64,000 nucleotides of DNA from RBG-16-34-14 sp963798865 (GTDB lineage Bacteria; Bacteroidota; Ignavibacteria; Ignavibacteriales; Ignavibacteriaceae). Below are positions 55,465 through 64,000 of this stretch, in pieces. The first letter of the stretch is position 1, and the number at the start of each line of letters is the position of its first letter. A program made the position numbers and the translations under genes. The notes beneath the pieces are model-generated. The model worked only from the letters and a program-made list of their open reading frames with translations, searched no databases and was not told the origin of the DNA. The stretch lies in NCBI GenBank assembly GCA_963798865.1, contig CAWCVZ010000005.1, positions 248,001 through 312,000 of the forward strand, in the 5' to 3' direction.

Positions 55465-56991
55465 ATGCAGTTTAAATTTATCTTCATCATCCTGTTAATT
55501 TCATGGGCATCAATTTATTCACAAGATGAAATATTCCCGCAGCTTCCCGATGGACTTGGTTTATCAAATCAGCTTGAATATTCTTATGATTATAAATTAA
55601 AGCGCGAAATTTTTGAGAACTGGCTTAATATTGATTACAGATATAATATTTTTTCTGCGGGTTTCCGGCTGGATATTTTTCAACCGAATGATCCCAATCC
55701 CGCAATCAGCCGTGGAAAAGAGAGATACGCTGACATCGCTTATAAATATATTGAAGCAGAACTTGGAGATATTGACAAGGGATTAAAAATTACAGCTGGA
55801 AATTTTTATTCTTTATTCGGAAGGGGTTTAATTTTAAAAAGTTATGAGAACCGGAATATTAGAATTGATAATAATCTTTTGGGAGTAAAAGTTGAAGGAT
55901 ATTATGGCGGTTTAAAACTTACAGCGCTTACAGGTATGGCTGAAAATTTTAATGCGGAAAGAAAAGATATTCTGCATGCTGCTGATCTTGAGTATAAAAT
56001 TATCAGGAATTTAAAAATCGGCGGATCTTTCGCCTCCAATGACCCGGAAGGTGGTGCAGCAAGAACAATGATGGGTTCTTTGAGGATTCAGCCGGTTATC
56101 TGGAACTTTGATTTCTATGGTGAATATGGTTTAAAAAGGAATAATGATATTAGAAAAAATCTTCACGATAACCCGGATTTTATCGGCAAGGCTTATTATG
56201 CAAGTGCAAATTTCTATTATGATCAATTCTCATTAGTTGGTGAATATAAATATTATGATAACTTTATTTTCAGTTCTTATGATGGGACGATAATATATAA
56301 CAATCCGCCCGCTGTTAAAAAAGAGTATACCTATATTCTTCTTAACAGGCATCCTTCTCCATTAAATCAGAATAACGAAAAAGGTTTCCAGGTTGAAGCT
56401 AATTATTCTTTTACAGATGAAACTTTTCTAACGGTTAGCTATGGAGAAACGAAAACTGTTGGTCCGGATTCATATTATCAAAAAGTAATCGGAATTAATC
56501 AGGCATCGCGGGTGCAGCTTAAGGAAACTTTCGCACAACTAAATCATACATGGAACGATAATTTTAAAACCATCGCAACTTTTGGTTATAATGAAGAGCA
56601 AGATGATAACACAAAAAATATTACACCTGTTCTAGAAAATCATTTTTATATTGATGAGATAAATACAATTAAACTTGTAATAGAACACCAGCAAACTACG
56701 GACAGAACCACAACTGAAAAATATTATACTGATGTTGCAGCCCTGGAATATTTACGTTCTCCTTTGTTAAGCATCTCAGTAGTTTCTGAAATGCAGACAA
56801 AAGAACCGCAAGCGGGAAAAATAGTCCGCCGTTTCTGGAGCTTTATCCAGTTTGGTTATAAACTTGGTGAACATTCTGATTTGAGTTTGTTAATAGGATC
56901 CCGGCAGGCAGGGAATATTTGCATCGGCGGTGTTTGCAGGTATGAACCTGAGTTCCAGGGTATCGAAGTTAAAATGTTAACAAGATTATAA
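55465..56991 (+). CDS. DUF6029-type outer-membrane beta-barrel protein
   Basis: The 508-residue protein has a signal peptide (ending YSQD) and repeated alternating aromatic strands (WLNIDYRYNIFSAGFRLDIF, KITAGNFYSLFGRGLILKSY, FWSFIQFGYKLGEHSDLSLLIGSR) up to a C-terminal TRL. GNICIGGVCRYEP near the end has a Cys pair that may be the redox substrate of its operon partners. Family membership is by overall pattern. It is the last gene of the three-gene operon. Confidence 0.82.
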   Translation: MQFKFIFIILLISWASIYSQDEIFPQLPDGLGLSNQLEYSYDYKLKREIFENWLNIDYRYNIFSAGFRLDIFQPNDPNPAISRGKERYADIAYKYIEAELGDIDKGLKITAGNFYSLFGRGLILKSYENRNIRIDNNLLGVKVEGYYGGLKLTALTGMAENFNAERKDILHAADLEYKIIRNLKIGGSFASNDPEGGAARTMMGSLRIQPVIWNFDFYGEYGLKRNNDIRKNLHDNPDFIGKAYYASANFYYDQFSLVGEYKYYDNFIFSSYDGTIIYNNPPAVKKEYTYILLNRHPSPLNQNNEKGFQVEANYSFTDETFLTVSYGETKTVGPDSYYQKVIGINQASRVQLKETFAQLNHTWNDNFKTIATFGYNEEQDDNTKNITPVLENHFYIDEINTIKLVIEHQQTTDRTTTEKYYTDVAALEYLRSPLLSISVVSEMQTKEPQAGKIVRRFWSFIQFGYKLGEHSDLSLLIGSRQAGNICIGGVCRYEPEFQGIEVKMLTRL

Positions 56992-57111
56992 TTGCCCGGC
57001 ACAGGTTTTCCCGTTAAAAATACACAATAACCGTCTATACAAATATTCAATTATTACGCTTTAATTTGATTATTTTTGTTTATCAAAACTTAAACTGAAC
57101 AGAGGTGTAAA

Positions 57112-59028
57112 ATGAAAGTATCGTTAATACTATTATTGCTTGCGCTTATTATTTCTCCTGCAATAACAGGACAAAATAAAAACGAGGTTCCCTTGATTCC
57201 AATGAAAGATTTTTTCAAAAACCCGGACAAAAGAAGTTATTCGATTTCTCCCAATGGTGAATTCCTTTCCTGGATGCAGCCCTGGCAATCTCGAATGAAT
57301 GTCTTCGTTCAAAAAATCGGCGATGATGAAATTACCCAGGTTACTTTTGCTACTGAAAGAGATATTGCGGGTTATTTCTGGAAGGGGAATGACCGGATAA
57401 TTTATGTTCAGGATACCAAAGGAGATGAAAATTTCAGATTATTTGGTGTTGGAAGAGATGGAAAAAATGAAAAGGATCTTACCCCTTTCGATAAAGTCAG
57501 AGCCGGGGTAGTTGATGAGCTTAAGGATAATCCTGATGAAATGCTTATCCAGCTAAATAAAAATAATCCTCAGCTGTTTGATGTTTATCGTATTAATGTA
57601 ACAACCGGTGAGATGAACCAGGTTGCTGAAAATCCCGGAAATATTACTGGATGGATTACAGACCACAATGGCAAATTAAGAGTGGCATTAACCACCGATG
57701 GAGTTAATACCGGCATTCTTTATAGAGATAAAGAAGAAGATCCATTTAAAGAATTAATAAATACTAATTTTAAAGAAACTCTCTCGCCTTTATTTTTTAC
57801 TTTTGATAATAAAAACCTGTACATGGTTTCAAATATGGGAAGAGATAAAGATGCAATTGTAGAATACAATGTTGCAGAGAATAAAGAAACAAAGGTTATT
57901 TATGAAAACCCTGATTATGATGTTTCAAATCTTATGTATTCAGATAAGAGAAAGGTTCTTGTTGGCGCTTCATATACAACCTGGAAACGTGCGTACGAAA
58001 TATTTGATAAAGAATCGCAAGAAATTTATAAAGATCTCGAATCAAAGCTTAAAGGTTATGAGTTTGTAATAACAGCAAACAACCGTAATGAAGATAAGCT
58101 TCTTGTAAGAACATACAGTGATAAATCTTTAGGTGCTTATTACTTTTATGATGTGAATAAAAAGGGGCTTAAAAAACTTGTAGAAGTAAGTCCTTGGTTA
58201 AAAGAAGAATACATGGCTGATCAAAAACCAATAACTTATAAATCCAGGGACGGTATAACAATTAATGGTTATTTAACACTTCCCCGAGGAGTAGAAGCAA
58301 AGAATCTTCCTGTTGTTGTAAATCCTCATGGCGGGCCATGGTATAGAGACAGCTGGGGATTTAATCCTGAAGTTCAGTTTTTAGCAAACCGGGGTTACGC
58401 TGTTCTACAGATGAACTTCCGCGGCTCAACAGGGTATGGAAAAGATTTCTGGATGAAAAGTTTTAAAGAATGGGGAAAGAAAATGCAGGATGACATAACA
58501 GATGGTGTTAACTGGCTTGTTAAAGAGGGAATCGCGGACTCTAAAAGGATTGGAATTTACGGTGGTTCTTATGGCGGATATGCAACTTTAGCCGGTGTTA
58601 CTTTTACACCGGATCTTTACGCCTGTGCTGTTGATTATGTTGGAGTTGCTAACCTGTTTACTTTTATGAATTCTATGCCGCCTTACTGGGAACCATACAG
58701 ACAAATGATATATGAAATGGTCGGCAACCCGCAGCAGGATTCTTTAGCTTTATATGATGCTTCGCCGGTTTTTCATGTTGATAATATAAAAGTTCCTTTA
58801 TTAATTGCCCAGGGAGCTAATGATCCGAGAGTAAATAAAAATGAGTCCGACCAGATGGTTGCTGCATTGCAAAAAAAAGGAATTGATGTTCCTTATATGG
58901 TAAAAGATAATGAAGGACATGGATTTAGAAATGAAGAAAACAGATTTGACTTTTATGGTGCAATGGAACAATTCTTCTTTAAGCATCTCGGCGGCAGAAT
59001 GGCCGAAATCGAAGGTGTGAAAGAGTAG
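57112..59028 (+). CDS. S9-family peptidase (prolyl oligopeptidase / acylaminoacyl-peptidase type)
   Basis: The 638-residue protein has a signal peptide, an N-terminal beta-propeller (residues 30-370) and a C-terminal alpha/beta hydrolase. The catalytic Ser is in IYGGSYGGYATLAG near residue 486, Asp in ANDPRVNKNES near 571 and His in EGHGF near 603. It cleaves peptides in the periplasm or outside the cell. An AGAGGTG site precedes the ATG. A hairpin terminator follows at 59049. Confidence 0.93.
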   Translation: MKVSLILLLLALIISPAITGQNKNEVPLIPMKDFFKNPDKRSYSISPNGEFLSWMQPWQSRMNVFVQKIGDDEITQVTFATERDIAGYFWKGNDRIIYVQDTKGDENFRLFGVGRDGKNEKDLTPFDKVRAGVVDELKDNPDEMLIQLNKNNPQLFDVYRINVTTGEMNQVAENPGNITGWITDHNGKLRVALTTDGVNTGILYRDKEEDPFKELINTNFKETLSPLFFTFDNKNLYMVSNMGRDKDAIVEYNVAENKETKVIYENPDYDVSNLMYSDKRKVLVGASYTTWKRAYEIFDKESQEIYKDLESKLKGYEFVITANNRNEDKLLVRTYSDKSLGAYYFYDVNKKGLKKLVEVSPWLKEEYMADQKPITYKSRDGITINGYLTLPRGVEAKNLPVVVNPHGGPWYRDSWGFNPEVQFLANRGYAVLQMNFRGSTGYGKDFWMKSFKEWGKKMQDDITDGVNWLVKEGIADSKRIGIYGGSYGGYATLAGVTFTPDLYACAVDYVGVANLFTFMNSMPPYWEPYRQMIYEMVGNPQQDSLALYDASPVFHVDNIKVPLLIAQGANDPRVNKNESDQMVAALQKKGIDVPYMVKDNEGHGFRNEENRFDFYGAMEQFFFKHLGGRMAEIEGVKE

Positions 59029-59048
59029 CTAAAATATTTTCATATTCA

Positions 59049-59076
59049 GTGAGGTTCACCTATTGGTGAGCCTCAC
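59049..59076. terminator. Terminator hairpin between convergent genes
   Basis: GTGAGGTTCACC and GGTGAGCCTCAC pair as a 12-bp stem with one G-U around a 4-base loop. The sequence closely matches the hairpin at 40292. Confidence 0.75.
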
Positions 59077-59093
59077 CATTAAAAATCATTCTT

Positions 59094-59594
59094 TTATTTA
59101 CTTGTCATATTTCGGGGATCATCGGCCGGGTTTAAATAAGTAATATCCCAGGGTCCAATTCCGTGAAGCTGGATTTCACATTCTTCTTTAGTAAAGAAAA
59201 AATGATGCGTTCCAACTTCAATCGCTGCAAATCCTCCAACCGGTAATTTTGTTGCTTTCGATTCATCCAACACGTCTCCGGTACCCATATAACATGAACC
59301 CGAAATAACTGTTACATGCTCTACTCCCGGATGAAAGTGCGGAGGAATTTTATAGTTAGCAGGAATCTTTGCACGAATTGTAAATGGTCCGGATTTCATA
59401 TCTCCTTCCAGCATAGCAACCTTTGCTCCCTTTGGCAGAGATACTGGTCCATCCACCCAGGTTAAATTGCCTGGTATAAGCATAATGTGAGTGGTTCGGT
59501 GTTCTCCCATTTTTTCATCCTGGGCATGGAGTACTACCGGAATAGTAAGAAATAAACCTATGAGGAAAAGACGCAAAGTAAAAAATAATGACAT
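59094..59594 (-). CDS. Exported cupin-domain protein
   Basis: The 166-residue protein has a signal peptide (ending LHAQ) with AGGAGG 7 bases before the ATG. The cupin motif is seen as HFHPGVEHVTVISGS with conserved His and Glu; the second cupin motif has a His in GTHHFFFTKEE. It could bind a metal and act on a small exported compound. The function is unknown. Confidence 0.85.
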   Translation of the reverse strand: MSLFFTLRLFLIGLFLTIPVVLHAQDEKMGEHRTTHIMLIPGNLTWVDGPVSLPKGAKVAMLEGDMKSGPFTIRAKIPANYKIPPHFHPGVEHVTVISGSCYMGTGDVLDESKATKLPVGGFAAIEVGTHHFFFTKEECEIQLHGIGPWDITYLNPADDPRNMTSK

Positions 59595-59798
59595 TGAAAA
59601 CCTCCTTTTAATAGTTAGTAATCAATAACTCTGCTTTTTAGAAATTATTCCGCTTGTGAAATGCTAAGTTAAATTTGGAATTTTAAAATCAAAATATGAA
59701 ATTGATCCAATGTGTTATCCGGCACATAAAGAATTTTCATATATTATAAAAGAAATTGCTTCGGCTCAATTTAATGTTGAGCTAAGACTCAAGCAGAT

Positions 59799-60347
59799 TT
59801 ACTTTTCCCCGGTTTTCTCAAATTTTAATGAAACAGAATTGATACAATATCGCTGTCCGGTTGGCTCTGGTCCATCATCAAATACGTGTCCCAAATGGCT
59901 TCCGCATTTTGCACATAACACTTCAGTTCTAACCATACCAAAGCTTGTATCTTTTTTCAAAATAACTCTATCCTGTGCAAGAGTTGTCCAGTAAGCCGGC
60001 CAGCCGCATCCTGAATCATACTTGTTATCAGAACTAAAAAGTTCATTACCGCATGCAGCACATTTGTAAACACCTTTTTCAAAAAAGTGATCATACTTCC
60101 CGGTAAATGCTCTTTCGGTTCCTTTTTCTCTTAACACATGATATTGTTCAGGAGTAAGTTCTTTCTTCCATTCCTCTTCTGTTTTAACCACTTTATTTTC
60201 CATATTTTTTCCTTTGGAGTTTTTAGTTGAATCAGGTGTCATTTTACTTATTGAAACGTTTTGGGAATTACCGGAAGACTGCATTGTGACATAAGCCCCA
60301 AAAAGCAGCAATGGAAACAGAACAATTAAAAATGATTTGGTTTTCAT
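59799..60347 (-). CDS. msrB: Peptide-methionine (R)-S-oxide reductase MsrB, exported
   Basis: The 182-residue protein has an N-terminal membrane/signal segment and an MsrB domain with both zinc CxxC pairs (CAACG, CAKCG), GHVFDDGPEPTG and the catalytic Cys in RYCINSVSL. It repairs oxidised methionine in periplasmic proteins. The extra 50 residues before the domain explain its length. It is monocistronic. Confidence 0.92.
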   Translation of the reverse strand: MKTKSFLIVLFPLLLFGAYVTMQSSGNSQNVSISKMTPDSTKNSKGKNMENKVVKTEEEWKKELTPEQYHVLREKGTERAFTGKYDHFFEKGVYKCAACGNELFSSDNKYDSGCGWPAYWTTLAQDRVILKKDTSFGMVRTEVLCAKCGSHLGHVFDDGPEPTGQRYCINSVSLKFEKTGEK

Positions 60348-60494
60348 GATTTAAATTTCCTTCTAAATTTTACATATCAATTATCATAAAAACAACCTCA
60401 TGATTCATCACAAAAAGTTCACAAATGAGTATATAGAGTTAAACAATGAATTTCTTTATTATTGCATACTATCTAAAAAAATGAAGGAACTCTT

Positions 60495-61037
60495 ATGATC
60501 AAAAATACATTTATTAGTTTTGCCTTCGTGACAGTATTTTTTATACTTTGTCAAACTCCTGTTAATGCACAATACACAATTGGTAAAAATTATGCGGGCC
60601 CTTCGCTTGGTCTCTCTTTTCTTGGTTCAACTTTTCAGTTTGGTGGTAATTATGAGTACTCTATGCACCTGGATAATTTTGGGAATGTAGGTATAGGCGG
60701 ATTGTTGAGGTACTGGAGTTATGGTGAAAGTTTTCTCGGTGGAAAATGGAGCTATACAAATATTTTGGTTGGGGCACAGGGCAATTACCATTTTGAAATT
60801 AAAGACAATGATAAGCTTGATCCTTACGCGGGAATTGTTTTGGCATATGACGGCGGGTCAGTTAGTTACAGCGGTCCGGGTGGGAATTATGCAACACCTT
60901 CTCATGGTGGCTTATGGCTTGGCTTCCAGGGTGGTCTTAGATATTTTCTTCAGCCAAATCTTGCTTTAACAGCAAGAGTTGGTTTTGGTACTTTAAGCTA
61001 TGGCGCTTTAGAAGTTGGTGTAGATTTTAAATTTTAA
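60495..61037 (+). CDS. Small outer-membrane beta-barrel protein
   Basis: The 180-residue protein has a signal peptide (ending VNAQ) and about eight amphipathic strands (GPSLGLSFLGSTFQFGGNY, GGLLRYWSY, NILVGAQGNYHF, LALTARVGFGTLSYGALEV), ending in the Phe-terminal FKF typical of barrel proteins. It belongs to the general OmpA/porin-like small-barrel group. The role is unknown. Confidence 0.82.
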   Translation: MIKNTFISFAFVTVFFILCQTPVNAQYTIGKNYAGPSLGLSFLGSTFQFGGNYEYSMHLDNFGNVGIGGLLRYWSYGESFLGGKWSYTNILVGAQGNYHFEIKDNDKLDPYAGIVLAYDGGSVSYSGPGGNYATPSHGGLWLGFQGGLRYFLQPNLALTARVGFGTLSYGALEVGVDFKF

Positions 61038-61050
61038 TTTTAAAGAATTA

Positions 61051-61785
61051 TTATTTCATTTTTCTAACACGGACTTCAACACCCTTAACGTCTTTCATTA
61101 AGTCTGTAAGCTTAGAAACATCTGTATCTCCGAAATGATATGGATAGAGTATTTTAGGCTTAAAGGATTTAACTGCATCAACAACCATTTCGGGTGTCAT
61201 TGTGTAGGGAAGGTTCATTGGCAGAAACGCAATATCAATTTCTTTCAGATCTTTCATTTCTGGAATATTTTCAGTATCTCCGGCTATATATACTTTTTTA
61301 TCTGCAAACGAAATAACATAACCGTTACAATCGCCTTTTACATGGAAAGGTTCGCCATCATCTCTATTGTGAACAAGGTTATAAGCCGGCACCGCTTCTA
61401 TTTTAATTCCATCAATCGTTTTTATATCTCCATTCTTCATAACTGTTCCACCTGGAAATTTCTCCGCACATAATTCGGTATAAATTAAATCTGTTTTATC
61501 TTTTTCAATTTTTTCAATTGCCTGCCGATCAAGATGATCTCCGTGATGATGAGTTATTAAAATAATATCAGCCTTAGGCAGCTTAGAATAATCAGCTAAT
61601 TTGCTGTAAGGATCTATATGAATAACTTTTCCATTAAAAGTAAACATTATAGTTCCATGACCTATGAAAGTAATTTCAAGATTACCGCCGGAAGTTTTAA
61701 TTACATCTTTTTCAAATTGAGTTTGAGCCGAAACCAAATTTGCTATTAAAATAATAAAACCTGTTAAGAAAAATTCTTTTAACAT
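61051..61785 (-). CDS. Exported MBL-fold metal-dependent hydrolase (UlaG-like)
   Basis: From the ATG at 61785 (AGGAGG 5 bases upstream) it has 244 residues with a signal peptide (ending VSAQ). Motifs: THHHGDHLD for the metal site, EAVPAYN, VYIAGDTENIPEM, and ILYPYHFGDT. These are metallo-beta-lactamase-fold hydrolase signatures. The substrate is unknown. The open frame runs 9 codons further upstream without a signal. Confidence 0.9.
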   Translation of the reverse strand: MLKEFFLTGFIILIANLVSAQTQFEKDVIKTSGGNLEITFIGHGTIMFTFNGKVIHIDPYSKLADYSKLPKADIILITHHHGDHLDRQAIEKIEKDKTDLIYTELCAEKFPGGTVMKNGDIKTIDGIKIEAVPAYNLVHNRDDGEPFHVKGDCNGYVISFADKKVYIAGDTENIPEMKDLKEIDIAFLPMNLPYTMTPEMVVDAVKSFKPKILYPYHFGDTDVSKLTDLMKDVKGVEVRVRKMK

Positions 61786-61885
61786 TTTTCCTCCTTTTAT
61801 AAAATCAAGCAAATGATTTACTGATTAAATTAATAATTTCTTTCCTGATGAAAACGACGGAAAAGATTCCGGTATTAGTGAGGGC

Positions 61886-62356
61886 TTAATCTTTCTTCCA
61901 ATAATCAGGAGATTCTTTCATACCGGGATCAAAACGTTCCATCCAGCGTTCCGGTTTATTAAGTTCCTGAAAACCAAACTTACGGTAAAGTTCTTGTGCG
62001 TCTTTTGTTGAAAGAACCCACCTTCGGAAACCCTGGAGTTTAGGATGTGAAATTATTATTTCCATTAACCATTTAGATATACCTTTTCCGCGGTGACCGG
62101 GTAAAATAAAAACGTCCGCTACCCAGGCAAACGTGGCATAATCAGTTACTACTCTTGCAAAACCAATCATCTCATTATTAAAATAAACCCCAAACGGCAT
62201 TGAATTTTCAATTGATTTTTTTACTACTTGAATAGAACGCCCTTTACCCCAATAAGATTCATTAGAAATATAATTGTGAATTACTTCAATATTCAGTTTT
62301 GAACGGTCAGTATCAATTATATATCCGTTTTGATGAAATTTATTTTGGTTCATCAT
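61886..62356 (-). CDS. GNAT N-acetyltransferase
   Basis: The 156-residue protein has the acetyl-CoA loop GHRGKGISKWLMEIIISHP and the strand FARVVTDYATFAWVADVFI, typical of small-molecule GNATs. It lies 11 bases downstream of metH on the same strand and is probably co-transcribed. The substrate is unknown. Confidence 0.88.
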   Translation of the reverse strand: MMNQNKFHQNGYIIDTDRSKLNIEVIHNYISNESYWGKGRSIQVVKKSIENSMPFGVYFNNEMIGFARVVTDYATFAWVADVFILPGHRGKGISKWLMEIIISHPKLQGFRRWVLSTKDAQELYRKFGFQELNKPERWMERFDPGMKESPDYWKKD

Positions 62357-62367
62357 TAAATGATATT

Positions 62368-64000
62368 TTAAACATCATAATTAAGAATTGGTCCCAGCCA
62401 TTTCTCCGTCTCCGCCAGGCTTATTCCTTTTCTTCTATGATAATCAAAAACCTGGTCTTTACCAATCTTGCCGACATCAAAATATTTTGATTGTGGATGA
62501 GCAAAGTATAAACCAGAAACAGAAGCTGCAGGATACATTGCAAGATTTTCTGTTAGTTTTATCCCGGTGTTTTTTTCAACTTCAAGCAAATCAAAAATAA
62601 TTTTCTTTTCTGTATGATCCGGTTGAGCAGGATAACCAGGTGCCGGCCTGATGCCTTGATAAGTTTCCTTAACTAATTCGTCGCTGGAAAATTCTTCTTC
62701 CGGAGAATAACCCCAATATTTTTTTCTAACCAGTTCATGCAGATGTTCTGCAAAAGCTTCGGCTAACCTGTCTGCAAGAGCTTTAACCATAATTGAATTA
62801 TAATCATCATGTTCATTCTCAAATTTTTCAATAAGTTTTTCAATACCAATTCCGGCTGTAACTGCAAATGCACCAATATAATCTTCTTTGCCTGTTTCTT
62901 TAGGTGAAACAAAATCAGAAAGTGCAAGATTCGGAAGTGCATCTGTTTTGGGTGTTTGAGATCGAAGTGTATGCAAAACTCTTTTAACACCTTTACGCGT
63001 ATCATCAGTATAAATTTCAATATCATCAAAACCAACAGTATTTGCGGGAAACAAGCCTAACACTCCATTTGCCTGGAGAAGTTTTTCGGAAATTATTTTA
63101 TCGAGAAGTTTATTTGCGTCATCAAAAAGTTTTTTAGCCTCGGTTCCATACTTTTCACTTTTAAAAATTGCAGGATACTTGCCTTTCAATTCCCAGGTTA
63201 GAAAAAACGGAGTCCAGTCAATATATTTTCTTAGACTTCCCAGGTTATAATTCTGAAGAACTGTTATTCCCGGCTTTTCAGGTTTTATTATTTTTATCTT
63301 TGTCCAATCTGTTTTAAGATTATTTGCCCTCGCCTTTTCCAAAGTAAGAAATTTTTTCTCTTCAGATTTTTTAAGATGATTCTTTCTAAGTTGAACGTAT
63401 TCACTCTTTATATTATTACTAAATTTTTCTTTAACATTTACATCTTCATTTAAAAGGTTGCTTACAACCGGAACACTCCTTGATGCATCGAGAACATGAA
63501 TAACCGCTGCACTATAATTGGGTGCGATTTTTACCGCTGTATGAATTTTTGAAGTTGTTGCTCCTCCAATTAACAATGGCAGCTTAAATCCTCTTCTCTC
63601 CATTTCTTTAGCAACATTAACCATTTCATCAAGCGAAGGAGTTATTAAACCGCTTAATCCTATAACATCAACTTTTTCATCAATTGCCGTCTGCAGAATT
63701 TTTTCTGTTGAAACCATTACACCAAGATCAATAACATTATAATTATTGCAGCCGAGAACAACACCGACTATATTTTTACCAATATCATGTACATCTCCTT
63801 TTACGGTAGCAAGAAGAATTTTTCCTACAGCTTTTTTTAGTTTTGATGTTTCTTTTTCCTTCTCAATAAAAGGAATTAAGTATGCAACCGATTTTTTCAT
63901 AACCCTTGCACTTTTAACAACCTGGGGGAGAAACATTTTCCCCGAGCCAAACAGATCGCCAACGACACCCATTCCATCCATTAACGGACCTTCAATAACT
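62368..64000 (-). CDS. metH: Cobalamin-dependent methionine synthase MetH (C-terminal part, cut by window edge)
   Basis: About 544 residues of the C-terminal half are visible and the frame continues past the right edge. They include the cobalamin-binding domain with DVHDIGKN (the His ligand of the cobalt), an MSTEKIL/GLSGLITPS region, and the AdoMet-binding reactivation domain (EHLHELVRKKYWGY, RPAPGYPAQPDHTEK, YFDVGKIGKDQVFDY). MetH methylates homocysteine using methyl-THF. A GNAT gene follows in the same operon. Confidence 0.95.
   Translation of the reverse strand, partial: VIEGPLMDGMGVVGDLFGSGKMFLPQVVKSARVMKKSVAYLIPFIEKEKETSKLKKAVGKILLATVKGDVHDIGKNIVGVVLGCNNYNVIDLGVMVSTEKILQTAIDEKVDVIGLSGLITPSLDEMVNVAKEMERRGFKLPLLIGGATTSKIHTAVKIAPNYSAAVIHVLDASRSVPVVSNLLNEDVNVKEKFSNNIKSEYVQLRKNHLKKSEEKKFLTLEKARANNLKTDWTKIKIIKPEKPGITVLQNYNLGSLRKYIDWTPFFLTWELKGKYPAIFKSEKYGTEAKKLFDDANKLLDKIISEKLLQANGVLGLFPANTVGFDDIEIYTDDTRKGVKRVLHTLRSQTPKTDALPNLALSDFVSPKETGKEDYIGAFAVTAGIGIEKLIEKFENEHDDYNSIMVKALADRLAEAFAEHLHELVRKKYWGYSPEEEFSSDELVKETYQGIRPAPGYPAQPDHTEKKIIFDLLEVEKNTGIKLTENLAMYPAASVSGLYFAHPQSKYFDVGKIGKDQVFDYHRRKGISLAETEKWLGPILNYDV

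Noticed and set aside
59710..59994. 94-residue open frame on the plus strand opposite msrB
   Set aside because: Most of it is antisense to the msrB coding frame, which has all catalytic motifs.

Overview
This window looks like a chromosome segment from a low-GC member of the Ignavibacteria (Bacteroidota/Chlorobi lineage). Eight or nine secreted proteins end in the same C-terminal domain, built around N(Y/F)PNPFNP and a final KKMILLK-type tail. That is the type IX secretion (T9SS) type A sorting domain as it appears in Ignavibacteria. The standard genetic code is used, Shine-Dalgarno sites are visible in front of some genes, and the window holds one tRNA and no rRNA.

Layout. 0-6.3 kb is housekeeping: mnmG (cut by the left edge) and mnmE, with two parS-like sites between them, then a divergent cbpA-clpB chaperone operon. 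6.5-17.1 kb is unusual because every gene there carries frameshifts or a stop: a giant T9SS surface protein, a TPR lipoprotein, an accessory cluster (winged-helix/nuclease-like protein, phage-type adenine methyltransferase, DGQHR-domain protein, membrane protein) and a DUF2652 protein. 17.3-32.5 kb holds secreted beta-propeller-like and T9SS proteins, an adenylate cyclase, a GNAT/nitrilase pair, a HisH-like protein that has lost its catalytic Cys and His, a TMEM175-type channel, an MscS channel and an arylsulfotransferase-like protein. 32.4-48.8 kb mixes metabolic genes (PfkB kinase, methylglyoxal synthase, thioredoxin with a DUF302/DUF2892/DUF6132 operon), more T9SS proteins, a POT-like transporter, a predicted zincin, a heparan-type acyltransferase and an ECF sigma/FecR-type anti-sigma pair.

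48.9-52.5 kb is a 3.5 kb island in a tRNA-Lys(CTT) gene. The 3' 45 bases of the tRNA recur at the far end, there interrupted by a 21-base hairpin sequence. The island has no integrase. It encodes a diiron ferritin-like (DUF455-like) protein, a protein with a HEPN-like R-N-x4-H motif and several small unknown proteins. It is the best candidate here for an undescribed system.

52.6-64 kb holds a lytic transglycosylase, an Omp28-like lipoprotein/TlpA/outer-membrane-barrel operon, an S9 peptidase, cupin, MsrB, an outer-membrane protein, an MBL-fold hydrolase, a GNAT, and the 3' half of metH running off the right edge.

All functions are inferred from motifs seen by eye. No database search was run. 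Frameshift positions are approximate to a few bases and could be assembly errors rather than real mutations.
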